DNA of 64,000 bases, taken from contig NC_054084.1 of NCBI RefSeq assembly GCF_017562075.2, positions 30,330,158 through 30,394,157 on the forward strand, given 5' to 3'. The translations under genes and the position numbers were made by a program. How positions within the stretch are numbered: position 1 is the stretch's first letter; every line of letters starts with the position of its first letter. The stretch is from Anopheles merus. Lineage: Eukaryota; Arthropoda; Insecta; Diptera; Culicidae. This document shows positions 12,901-23,900 of the stretch, piece after piece. The notes under the pieces were generated by a model, which had not been told where the DNA came from, ran no database searches, and worked only from the letters and a program-made list of their open reading frames with translations.

Positions 12901-14770
12901 TGGGAGATAGTGCACCGCACGTTTGCGGCCATCATCGCGTCAACGCTGGCAATCGGTGTGCTCGCGGCGATGAACGAACGGCCCAGCATGCCGAAGCTGA
13001 TCTCGTGGATCGACGTCGAGACGCTGCTGCTCCTGTTCGGCATGATGATCCTCGTTGCAATCCTGTCCGAGACCGGTATCTTCGACTATCTGGCGGTGTA
13101 CGCGTACCAGGTGACGAACGGCAAGGTGTGGCCACTGATTAACTGTCTTTGCGTCTTTACCGCCGTCATGTCCTCGTTCCTGGATAACGTGACGACCGTG
13201 CTGTTGATGACACCGGTCACGATACGATTGTGCGAGGTGATGGAGCTGAACCCGGTGCCGGTGTTGATGTCGATGGTGATCTACTCGAACGTGGGCGGTA
13301 CACTAACTCCCGTCGGTGATCCGCCGAATGTGATCATCGCCTCGAACAGTCACATTGCGAAAAATGTAAATATCTTGAGGATTGCTTTACTTCTGTTGCA
13401 GCTCTTTCTAACCGCTCGTCTTATTGTAGGGTGTCAACTTTGCTACCTTCACGCTGCACATGGCCATACCGATCTTCTTCGTCATGATCACGACCTACTT
13501 CCAGCTGCGCATGAAGTTTAAGAACATCAACGATCTGCGCTTCAGCGAACCGCAAGACGTGCAGGAGATCCGGCACGAGATTGCCGTCTGGCAGCGGGCG
13601 GCCGCTTCACTGTCGTCCTACTCGAAGGACGAGGATCTGGTGCGCGAAACGCTGCTGAAGAAGGTGAACCGGCTGTCGCGCTCGCTCAAGAAGAAGCTCG
13701 TCACCGGTTCGGTACCGGCCGAGAGCTACAAGGCAACGCTGGAAGAGATGAAGCGAAAGGTACGACGTTGGGATTTGGAATTTCTTGAGACATAGGCTAA
13801 TGATTTTTTTCCTTCCAGTACCCCATCCGAAGCAAGACACTGTTGGTGAAGTCTGCCATCACGCTTGCGTTTGTCATCACCTTCTTCTTCCTGCACTCCG
13901 CACCAGACATTCAGAAGCTGTCCCTGGGCTGGACCGCACTGCTCGGTGCACTTCTGCTGCTCATTCTGGCAGATCGGTAAGTTTTCTTGGGGACGCAATC
14001 CAACTAGAACAACACTTACACTTCAAGAGCTTTTTGCAACACTTTACAAACAGGGAAGACATTGAGTCGGTAATTTCGCGCGTGGAGTGGTCCACGCTGC
14101 TCTTCTTTGCCGCCCTGTTCATCCTGATGGAAGCACTATCCGAGCTGGGGCTGATCGATTGGATCGGAAAGCAGACAGAAAATGTGATCCTCTCCGTGTC
14201 GGAAGAATCTCGGCTTGCTGTGGCCATTCTCATCATCCTATGGGTATGTTACTTTAAGCTTTAGGATCTTTAGAATCTTCTCTTTCTAATGCAATCATCT
14301 TGCCTGTTTTAGGTATCTGCATTCGCATCCGCATTTGTTGACAATATTCCGCTCACCACGATGATGGTGAAGATTGCCATCGGTCTTGCCGAGAATGAGG
14401 CGCTAGACCTGCCACTGCAGCCACTGGTATGGGCGCTGGCGTTAGGAGCTTGCTTAGGAGGTTTGTAGTGACATGGGAGAATAAGTCAAAGATCTTGAAG
14501 CTAATCGTTTTTCTTACCTTTCAGGTAACGGCACCCTGATTGGAGCCTCCGCCAACGTCGTTTGTGCTGGTGTTGCTGAGCAGCACGGCTATAGGTTTAC
14601 CTTTATAGAATATTTCAAGTAAGTTCAGGTACACCTTCAACTCCAATCAAGTTGTACTAACGTCTTCGTCTTCTTTTACTTTCAGGGTCGGTTTCCCCGT
14701 GATGGTCGGTAGCGTGATCGTCTCAACCATCTACCTTATGTTTGCACACGTCGTCTTCACCTGGCACTAG
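7176..14770 (+). CDS. OCA2: OCA2/P-protein (pink-eyed dilution, hoepel-like) membrane transporter, 10 exons, 847 aa
   Basis: Exons: 7176-7431, 11932-12294, 12370-12554, 12631-13365, 13430-13759, 13819-13976, 14054-14243, 14313-14460, 14525-14618, 14686-14770. All junctions are GT-AG with consistent phase, and the sum is 2544 nt (847 codons plus TAG). The start is the first ATG after an in-frame stop at 7107. The N-terminus (1-160) is acidic and cytosolic-looking. TM1 is at about 167-186. A loop at about 190-310 carries glycosylation sequons near 234, 252, 255 and 269. The multi-helix transporter core follows. Signature NVGGTLTPVGDPPNVIIASN at about 488-507 is the ion-transporter (ArsB/NhaD, SLC13-like) motif. 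The second half repeats it as GGNGTLIGASANVV at about 788-801, and FLDN (451) pairs with FVDN (747). In mammals the family controls melanosome pH and chloride flow; in flies it is hoepel1/2. An eye or cuticle pigment role here is inferred. Length matches human OCA2 (838). Family assignment is very secure; which insect paralogue it is remains open. Confidence 0.95.
7432..11931 (+). other. Intron 1 of the OCA2-like gene
   Basis: A 4.5 kb phase-1 intron with donor G|GTGAGT and acceptor TTCTCCAG|G. It separates an 85-residue N-terminal exon from the rest of the gene, whose other introns are only 59 to 82 bp. It contains the GA tract at 9906-9970 and a CTCF-like core at 8512-8520 (-). The rest is AT-rich and I see no exon in it. 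Its size and position are typical of introns holding enhancers, which is inference only. Confidence 0.8.
9906..9970. repeat. (GA)n microsatellite in OCA2-like intron 1
   Basis: About 65 bp of almost pure GA dinucleotide with one AA interruption near its start. Long GA runs bind GAGA factor (Trl) in flies, so it could keep chromatin open over the intron. Polymorphic length is expected. The arginine-glutamate and serine-leucine open frames across it are artefacts of the repeat. Confidence 0.95.
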
Positions 14771-17465
14771 AGAGTTTCGGGCTCGTGTGGGACAACATTC
14801 TTGTCTACGTGTGCCTCCGTATCGATATGTGCGTTTTCGCGCCTAAGAAAAACCCCCCAGCCCCATCCCAAACCCTTTATTAGCAGGGAATGGGAACCTA
14901 GAAGAAGAAGTAGAACATGAGTTGCCATTAGCGAAACCTGTGCTGCGCAAGAGGATGTAGCAGACATCGTAAAGAGCGTGTAAATTAAACACACAGTACT
15001 GTAGGCACTACTACTAGAACCTAGTATCTATCCTTCCCCCTCTAATACAATACCTGAAACAACGACAACTGGCGGTTGATATGACGATCAATTAACTTCA
15101 CTCCTCACTGGGCGTTTCGCAAACGCATCTATATATGTATATTGTGATAAGCTTTACCAATAACTTCTTGGATCCGTGTTTCTACTTCTCAACCCGCACT
15201 CACACGTACACGTCCCAGTGCGAGCGCCCTCTACATAAGTTCAACGCCATACCATTATACACAGAGAAGTTATTCAGCTATCCAAAACAAAAGCACAACT
15301 ACTACGGAGCGGAACGGAAGTTAGATGGAAGATTACATAGAGCCCAGAAGAAAACAAAAACCCGCGTCTCCCTTTGTGAGGCGTTGTTGATAAGTCAATT
15401 TGAAGTTAGGAAAGGAAGTGATGCGTACGGCTAAGCGTATTTTTAGTACAGTGGGGGGAAAAACGGGCAACAACAAAAAAAGAAGAACGTAACTTGAACT
15501 GAGCAGACGTACGCGATCACTTCCGGTGGGTTGCTATGGGAGCATGAGAGCAAGCTATACAGCAAAGAAGGTTTAAACTATCCCTGGCTAGGATACTTTC
15601 TGTGTAAAGTATTTTATTGTGTACTCACAACTACAGGTATTTCTCAACGTGTTAAATGATGTTACTGATGTTATTATGCTGTAAACAATTGTTCACTTTG
15701 TCATACAATCGATAGAATCAAGAAAAAAAAGCTACCCTTCCCCGGTTATGATACAGCTGAGCTAGAGCGATCGAGAGCCTCAGATGCAGGGTTTCTTTCC
15801 CGTTTTTTTTCTTTTGTTTTTCGTTCACTTTTTTCTCCGTCTTTATTAGTGTTGTCTCGAAAGACGTACACAGTGCAGTCGCTATCTGTGTACGTGACCA
15901 ACAAACACAATATTGCAAGGTTTTAACAGTGTATATTTTGTTTCGTCCTGTTGCTTTTGTCGTCAAGCTACAATTGTTACGATTGTTTTCCTTCGGGTAA
16001 TAAATTATCATCTTTCGTACTGAGGGACGCACAGACTAAGCTGTGTGTGTATGTGTGTCCCCAGACAGAAAAGTTTAAACGAATGCGTGAATAAGTTATT
16101 TCAAAACACGAAACCAAACACCACCCTCCGGTACGTCCTAGATACGTTTATAGAGCCTCAATTCTTCGAATGGATCTAAACACCCTTCTATTAAGCGAGT
16201 GGGCAGAGAAGAGAACTCATAAAAGACATTCCACAAAACACACACACACATGGGTATGCAGCCCATTAAAGTAGGGCTAGCTATAAATGGGGTTTGCGAG
16301 AGTGAATGCAACAGGGGAATATGGAAAACCAAAACAAACAAACGGTATGATCATGTAGGATGTAGTGCTGTAGAAATAAACTTTACTCTGTTTTTTTGGA
16401 ATGGAAAAGTTCATAGCAAAAGGAACAAAACAGCAAAGGAATGGTTGGAAATGGCAAAAAAGGAAAATGATTCGTGTACAGCAAGAACTTTCTGCTTCTC
16501 GCAGTAACTGAAAATGTGTGTGTGTAAAGTAAGACACGATCGTTTAATCGAAATGGAACGGAGCTGAAAAACCCTGCCCCTGTGGGGGGGTTTACGCTTG
16601 TTTTGTGTAGCAAAATTGTAGATAGATGGCAAAATAAACCCGCTGCTGGATGTTGGAGTGTGAAGGGTAAATGAGAACAAGAGCGTACGTGTGTGTGTAT
16701 GTGTGTGTAAGAAGAGGGAGAATATTGTACAGAATAGCAAAACGAGGATCGTGTGGCTTTTTTGTACGGATAACACGATCAGCTTAAGGGAAAGGTGCGC
16801 AAGAAAACTGTGCTTTTAAACCGAAGGTTTGCTGCAGGATGGTAAAAAAAACGGCAAATTGTAAATTAGTGAAAAACGCACGATTAATCTTGTACGAAAA
16901 GGATTGATCTTCATGCAGTAGCAAATGAATGGAATCGAATTGTTAATGTAATGGCACACCAATTGAAGAAAAGAAAAGCAAGTAATGAAAGAACGTAAAA
17001 CAAAACAAACCTAATTCTAAATGAAACGTGAGTGAAAGCACTACTCTGGAATGGTCATGGGCAAGTGAAAGCACATTTTTCGTTAAGTTTTACCGTAACA
17101 GAAAGCATAGAAAGGTTTATAAACAAACGAATGTAGAACAACCTGTAGCGAAGCAGCACACGCTAATGGCGTAGCAGTAAGCTGGGAACAGTGGCACAGT
17201 GCAAAACGTGGCGGAAAGGTGAAAGAGTATCACACGTTTGGGGGTAGAGGTTGATTGCGTGAATTTGTTACTATATTGTAGTTCTACAACTAGAGAGTAG
17301 AGCCCCTGCCCGCCCCGAGTGAACGCGTGACGGGGAAGTGGAAGCGCGAAACAAAACGCACTGTGTGCTGGATGAAGAGGATGCTGGGGTGTAAAGGTAG
17401 AAAGGCAAAAACACAGCCCGACAGCCCAAATATGTACTAGACAAATAATAAAACTATTAAATGAA
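14771..17465 (+). other. 3' UTR of the OCA2-like gene
   Basis: About 2.7 kb of sequence without a gene downstream of the TAG stop. Several AATAAA hexamers occur on the plus strand (15999-16004, 16375-16380, 16633-16638, 17447-17452), so alternative polyadenylation is likely. The last one fits a transcript ending at about 17470. The extent is inferred; there is no transcript evidence. Confidence 0.5.
17447..17452 (+). terminator. Distal poly(A) signal AATAAA, OCA2-like gene
   Basis: AATAAA in an A-rich context, the last plus-strand hexamer before the convergent gene. Cleavage would be expected 10-30 bp downstream. The proximal hexamers listed in the 3' UTR entry are alternatives. Confidence 0.45.
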
Positions 17466-17546
17466 AACTCTTATTAACTGTCTTTGTTGCCCCCGAAACG
17501 ACTTATCTTACAATAAGCTGCATTTTCATTACTTTTTAGTCCCGTC

Positions 17547-17552
17547 TTTATT
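17547..17552 (-). terminator. Candidate poly(A) signal AATAAA of the minus-strand secreted-protein gene
   Basis: TTTATT on the plus strand reads AATAAA on the minus strand, 413 bp past the stop codon at 17965. If it is used together with 17447-17452, the two convergent transcripts end without overlapping or nearly so. Confidence 0.4.
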
Positions 17553-17964
17553 GCTATTATTTGCCTTGTTTGTAGTTTCGCTCTATGCCTTGCACATCTA
17601 ATAAATAAACCCTTCCCCTCGCTCATTGTGTTTTCCATTCCTAGCTGACCCTTTCTTGCAACGTTTCCGTATTTTGTTCTTCTTTGCAACCTAAAATAAG
17701 TACATCCCACCCTGGTACGCCGCAACTGCCGCAACAATCCAGCCAATTCGAACACCGCTAACGTTTACGAAATTTTAACAATACACAGACGCACCTCCGA
17801 GCCGCATCCGTAAGGAAGGTAAATAAATAGTATCAATATCACATCCTAAAACCGCGAGAAAACTATTTACAAACCACCGTGTGTTGTTCACAACTGAACC
17901 TCTGTTTTCGAAGGAATTTTTAACAAATATAATACACTATCCACTGTGAGCCACTGTGCTTCAA
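17547..17964 (-). other. 3' UTR of the secreted-protein gene
   Basis: Non-coding minus-strand sequence between the TAG stop at 17965 and the candidate poly(A) signal. The minus-strand open frame at 17474-17755 has no coding character. The extent is inferred from the poly(A) hexamer only. Confidence 0.4.
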
Positions 17965-20900
17965 CTAGTCCAACGACACGTCCGACAGCTGGGCCGTAAT
18001 GCGTTCCTTGTCCCACTTGCTGACCGGTCGATTGGTACGTCGTCTTACATTCCTTCGGCCACTGTCGACCGTTCCGCGTGCCCGTTCGCTTGTCGTTACC
18101 GGGGTGGCTGATTCCGTTGGCTGGACGGTTGTGCTTGTGCTGGCAGGAACGTCCGGTGTAACAACTATCACTCCCGCTTGCTCGTCTTGCTGGTTGGTTC
18201 CATCCTTTGACGCTTCCACGGCTCCACTGTTCGTTTGTCCTGATCGGGCTTCGTTGGGCATCGGTTTGAACGACGCCACGGTCGGTTGGTGTAGTGCCTT
18301 AAGCTGACTGATCCGTGACTCGAGCACTTCCGCCGGAAGTGTACCGATCGTGTCCTCGTACTCGCGCTGCTTGTTCATCTCGTACAGCTGCTGCAGCTGG
18401 TTGTAGGCGCCCTCGTTCATGATCGGTGCCGGTGGCATCAGCGAGTCCCGCAGCTTGTCCTTGTTGAACTGCTGGCGCTGCTTCGTCTGCTTGGACCAGG
18501 CCTGCAGCCAGGAGGTGGATCCACCGGGACGGGTTGGGTTCTGGAATCGGAAAAAGAGAAAGGTTTTAGTAAGAGTGTTTGAGGGTGTTGAGGTTGAATG
18601 CATTGTTTCGTACCCGAACCGAGTTGGCATACTCGTCATTGTCCACGTAACGTTTGCTGCTGCCTGCTGCTGCTCCTAAGATACAAAATAAAATAAATTA
18701 TCAAGAAAATATATCAAGAGGCACAGGTTGTTTTAACTCTGAATATCTTTTGTTTAAATTTTGCACTACAGTTTTTGGATGTTGAAGTTTTTGAAGAAGA
18801 ATACGTATCTTCAAGCATTTTGAACTATTTTTCAGTGTACACTTTAAAGTTGGCGAATGATCTTGTATCTAGCTCTTCATAGTCCTTGGAAACAAATAGA
18901 AATTAAACTATTCTAGCGAAACGGATTGGTACTATTCTCCCCGAAATTAGTATAGATGTAGTTTAATCAAGAGGTACGTAGGACCAAAGTCTTGAAAGTT
19001 GTTGACATATTCATATTAGTGATGGGTTAAGTTGGCAAAAATCCGGAGTCGACTCCGATTCGACTCCGATAAATTCGGAATCGACTCCGATAAATTCGGA
19101 ATCGACTCCAGAAGGTAGGTCCACGCTGCAATATCCGGAGTCGTTCGGAATCGTCCGAAAAGGCCCGGAGTCGTCCGGAGTCGGAGCCGTTCTGAGTCGT
19201 TCGGAGTCGTTCGAAATCGTCGGAGTCGTTTGGAGTCGTCGGAGTCTTCGGAGTCGTTCGGAGTCGTTCGGAGTCATCGGAGTCGTCGGAGTCGTTCGGA
19301 GTCGTCGGAGTCGTTTGGAGTCGTCCGGAGTCGTTTGGAGTCGTTCGGAGTCGTCGGAGTCTTCGGAGTCGTTCGGAGTCGTTCGGAGTCGTCGGAGTCG
19401 TCGGAGTCGTTCGGAGTCGTCGGAGTCGTTCGGAGTCGTCCGGAGTCGTTTGGAGTCGTTCGGAGTCGTCCGGATTCACCCGTAGTCGGAGTCGTTCGGA
19501 GTCAGTCGAACGACTCTAAACGACTCCGGACGACTCCGACTGCGGCAACTTCGGACGATTCCGGAAGACTCCGGAAGACTGCGGACGACTCCGGACGACT
19601 CCGGACGACTCCGGACGACTCCGACTCCGGGCGGATCTAGTGGTTCAATTTTCCCGGAGCCGGAATCGAACTAACAATAGTCGGAGTCGGATAGAGTCGG
19701 ATCAGAGTCGTGGGTGCGCTCCAAACAACACATCACTAATTCATATCATTAACAGGGCGTTCAAGGAACGGTTATGTTGGAACAGTATCTTGAAGACTTG
19801 TTTGACTTTCTGTTGTATTGTTGTAATTTCATAACCTTCACAATAACTCTCAGTGATCCCCCAAAATTCTTTAAGTTTGAAGAATTTTTCATTAACTTCT
19901 TGTCTTATAAAACTCTCTCTACTTGTACTTCAATATCTCCCTCCTATTTGCTGATAGAAGAGAACGCGTAATTAAGAGTTATGGCACTAATTTTCATTTA
20001 TTAATTTTGAAATTAAATCTACGAAAAAGTAAATCAATATCCTCAAAAAAGTAAATCAACACCTCAAAATCGAATAATTGTAATTTATCCACAATGATAT
20101 GTAAATTAGTAGAAACTCAAGACTATCACCAAGGACTTAATTAAATGAAAGAGATATAAAGATTAAAACTTGGAAATTTGAAACACAACTCATAACATCA
20201 TTTAAGTCTGTTTTTCAACCCCTAGTTCACTGGCAGTTACGGACAGTTGCAAACATTTCTGGGTGCTCTAGAATAGTCTTTCATTGACTTTCCTTCAGGT
20301 TGGAATTGTTTCTTGAAAGTTATTGAACTGCCCTGTTCAAAAATCGAATTCTTCATGAACTTGAAAACCTTGCACTCCCTGCCCCTTCAAATCACTTACC
20401 AATTGGTCGCGTATTAAGCTGCGGTCCCAGTTCCAGCTGCACCTGAAAGTCGGCATGCTCACCGAGACGGAAGCCAAAGCCTATCCGAGAGTCAGTTCCT
20501 GTTGGCGGGGACGGGAGGAAGAGGAATGAAGAGGTGAGAAAACATCATTGAAAGATCAAAGCTCCTCAACGGAAGTGAAACCGAACCGGTTAAGAGCCGG
20601 CAAAGCCAGATGGATGGGTAATGGGTTGCAAAACCTAGGACGATGTTGTTGCTTTTTTTGTTGTTGTTGCGAACCTACGCCAGCTATTGCCTCACAGGCC
20701 AGTTTAGTGAGAGCTGTGGACGAAAAACGGTCGGCTATAACTCTTCCAAGGACAGCCTTGAAGCAAGTTCTTGGTTTGGTTCGCTTCGGTAATGAAACCG
20801 TGCCCCTTCCAGAGTTTCAGTTCAAGTTTAATCAAACTGTTGGAAGGTTCAGTTACAAGTTTAAGTGACTTGTGTTGATGAACTAACTTCATTTCATGGA

Positions 20901-23900
20901 GCCACTCCAATCAATCTCTTTCCACTTTCAACTGTTATTTTTATCGGACGTGAAACTGATCCCAGCTTTGTTTGGGATTTGATTACACCGGCAATTAATA
21001 TCAATCAACCTCCAATTAATCAGGAGGGATGCCCTCCAGCATATAAAAACAGAAGGCGATACATATCTAACCGCCCAACAGCCATCCGATCATCTCACGC
21101 TGCGCAAGACATTTTATCGGATCAACACGATCAATCACGATCAATCCATCCCGAAGCTAGGGAAGGAAGCAGCGTGTGATCTTCAAATGACAAAACTTTC
21201 CACCGGCAACTTTTTTGGACCTTGGGCAGACGGCATAGGTGAAGTTTGCTCAATTTCGTTTTCACTGCCTTCCGTTTAAAGCTGGGAATGGGAGAAGATG
21301 GCACACAGATGTCGTAATAGCCGTAATTGCTGAACGATCGTTTGACTGTAATTGCTTAGTTCCTGCATTTCTTGTTGCAAACGATCACGATGCATGGGAC
21401 TCCCAAGACAAGATCTATAATTTTACAAAAGCCTCACCACCGGATGGGTTGTAAGTTTTCTGTTCAAATCCCAATTAAATGTGAGGAAGCAATTGATCTC
21501 AAATTTGCTACCCCACGCCCGATCGGCACCAACCACACCCAAAGCACACCACTAAACTCATGCACCCCATGCTGTAAAAGTACACGGCGACATGCGACAC
21601 AGCGAGTCGCGGCCCAAGCATGATGTTTATTTGTATACTCCACCCCCTGCCCACGCTCCTTCTTCCAGCATAGGCCCCCGTGAACGATCACCACCCCAAT
21701 CCGTCCGGATGTCTGGCGGTTCGGCCGGCCCGGACGGATGCAAACAGAAAGGGAAAGTTGTCCCACTCGTCGTCGGACTGACGACGGCTCGTTTGTACTA
21801 CGCGCCCGTTGTGGGTGAGTGTGTGTGTGTGTGTGTGTGTGTGTTTGAATGCCATTTATCGTCATTCGGTTTGTGGTCAACAACAACAACAACGACAGAC
21901 ACAACTTCCAATCAAGGTTTTACATTTAATATGAAGAAGAGAGAGAGAGAGGAAGAAAAAACACATACAATCACACACACACATATACAGAGACTTCAGG
22001 CGGTTGCGATTAGCATTTTTGTGCAACCAGGTGCATCCGCAGTTGAAGAAGGGTGAGTGAGTGATCGACTTCTTTTTCTACTGCAGCCCGATGCAGTGGC
22101 AGGTGAAGCATGAGGTCCAATGATGCTTGGGTGTGTGATTAGCGGTTGAGCGATATTGGATAGAGGGGTGGATTAATAAACGGATGTGATTACACTTTAT
22201 GTTTAAGGAGCTTGTATGACTTGTATTATTGAATATAAAAGCTTAACAGAGGTTTCCAGGAGTTCTCATAGTTCCTTTACTTGACTTCCTTGACTCTTTC
22301 ATATAGGAGCTGAAGTTCCCATTCCCATTTCATTAAGTTCATTTCTCGTAACTCCTGGATAACCCTATAATAGAAAACGCGGCCATATTCATATAAATTT
22401 GTACGAAATGTAAATATCTCATGTTAATTTCTGTTTTCCAATATCTTCAAATAAAACTGAAAACCATAATCAGCCAAGAATTGGATCAAATCTATTTGCA
22501 TTCAATGTTTAAAATAAATATAATATATTGTTAAATGAGTTGATCGTATATTTGGCATACTTTCCAACCTTTGTTTTTGATGCTTTTTTGTATTCAGTTC
22601 CAGATGCAATGATAGTGGTGAAAGTGTTGTTTACAATTGCGCCTAAGGGGACTGTTCGTCGTGATTATTAGCATGAGTCATTTTACTTGTTTTTTTTTTC
22701 ATTGTCTTGAAGCAAGTAAGACCAGCCATTTTTAGTAATTTAATAAAATGTCATTTTACTTACAGAAATTGTCCAATGCTTCTAGTACACTTTTGTACCA
22801 ATAAATGAATTAATTTATGTAGAATAATGACAGCAGTTTAATAAATCATGCTAAGATTTAGAAAAGAAAGGTCAATTTCAACAGGATATTGTCAAATTTG
22901 AACACATTTCTAAGGTTGTAACTTGATCAACACCTAAAACACTTCGCAATAACACTGCAGTGAGCAGCTTTTATGTCTATATGGCCACCTCACATCCGGT
23001 TTGCTTCCAAACGGATCCATTCACGCCCACTGCACCCTGTGAGTCAGACAATCGAAGCTCAACTCTCTTCCGAGAAAGTGTCACTTAAACATACCGCGTA
23101 GAGGAGAAGAATTTTACTTCATTTTAATAGAAAAAAAACCATAAAACGTCACCCAGCTCCTCCCAAACAGACTATTTTGTTGACCTGCAATCCTGCGCCT
23201 CCAATCAGCAAAACAACAGCCAAAACAACAAGCCGCACGGTGATGGCTTTGGTTTTCAAAATTACGAAATTAAGCACCTGGCCACCCATGGGAGGAAATA
23301 ACGGACCTAAAGACCACCGCCCGCCTTCTTCACTATTCCTTATGCCCTCGTACGCATCTCTTCCCATTTCTTTCGTTCGTTCGGTCACCATTAACCCCTT
23401 TTTTTTGCTTGCCGGCACGTTCCCATCTTTTGGCCGCGGCCGTTCCCTGCAGGTCCCGCTCAGATTGATCAAAATTACATAATTTGTGCTTCCCGAAATG
23501 CGTCCCGCCGCTCGCCGTCTGCCCCTCCTGCCGGGCGGAGATTTGCATTCCGGCCCAGAAAAACCGGACCTCCACGTGCTTTGGATGGATGGGACGCTCT
23601 CTCCCTCCCCGTTGTCTTACCTTTCTTGATCGGTGGAATGTTGGAATAGACCAGGGAAAGTATCGATGGCAGCTCCTCCGGCACGATGAACGCATTTGTG
23701 ACTGTGTGGAAGAGAGGAGAGAAGAAGAAAAAAACAGAAGTACAAAGAAAATGAGTAATGACAGTAGAAAAGAGAGACCCGCCCGGACCCGGACGGACGT
23801 GGTCAGCGGAATTACACGGGCGGATAAATAAGTGAAGATTTTAATAGTCCAAACGGTGCGGCATACACACGGGGCAAAGTACTTGATTTTGGGGTACGGG

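Larger units (their letters stand above)
18676..20399 (-). other. Intron 3 of the secreted-protein gene
   Basis: A 1.7 kb phase-1 intron with donor ATTG|GTAAGT and acceptor ATCTTAG|GAG. Its central 720 bp is the inverted TCGGAGTCG minisatellite element (separate entry); the flanks are ordinary AT-rich DNA. No further exon is seen. Confidence 0.75.

Noticed and set aside
12063..13142. A 359-codon single open frame through the OCA2-like locus
   Set aside because: It reads through two introns and shifts out of the conserved frame after 12600; the spliced model explains the conserved protein.
19130..19632. Regular short repeats as a possible CRISPR array
   Set aside because: The unit is 9-10 bp without unique spacers, and the context is an insect intron.
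19027..19640. Open frames of 150 and 136 codons on both strands
   Set aside because: They are translations of the TCGGAGTCG tandem array and contain only repetitive Asp/Ser/Glu/Arg/Leu peptides.
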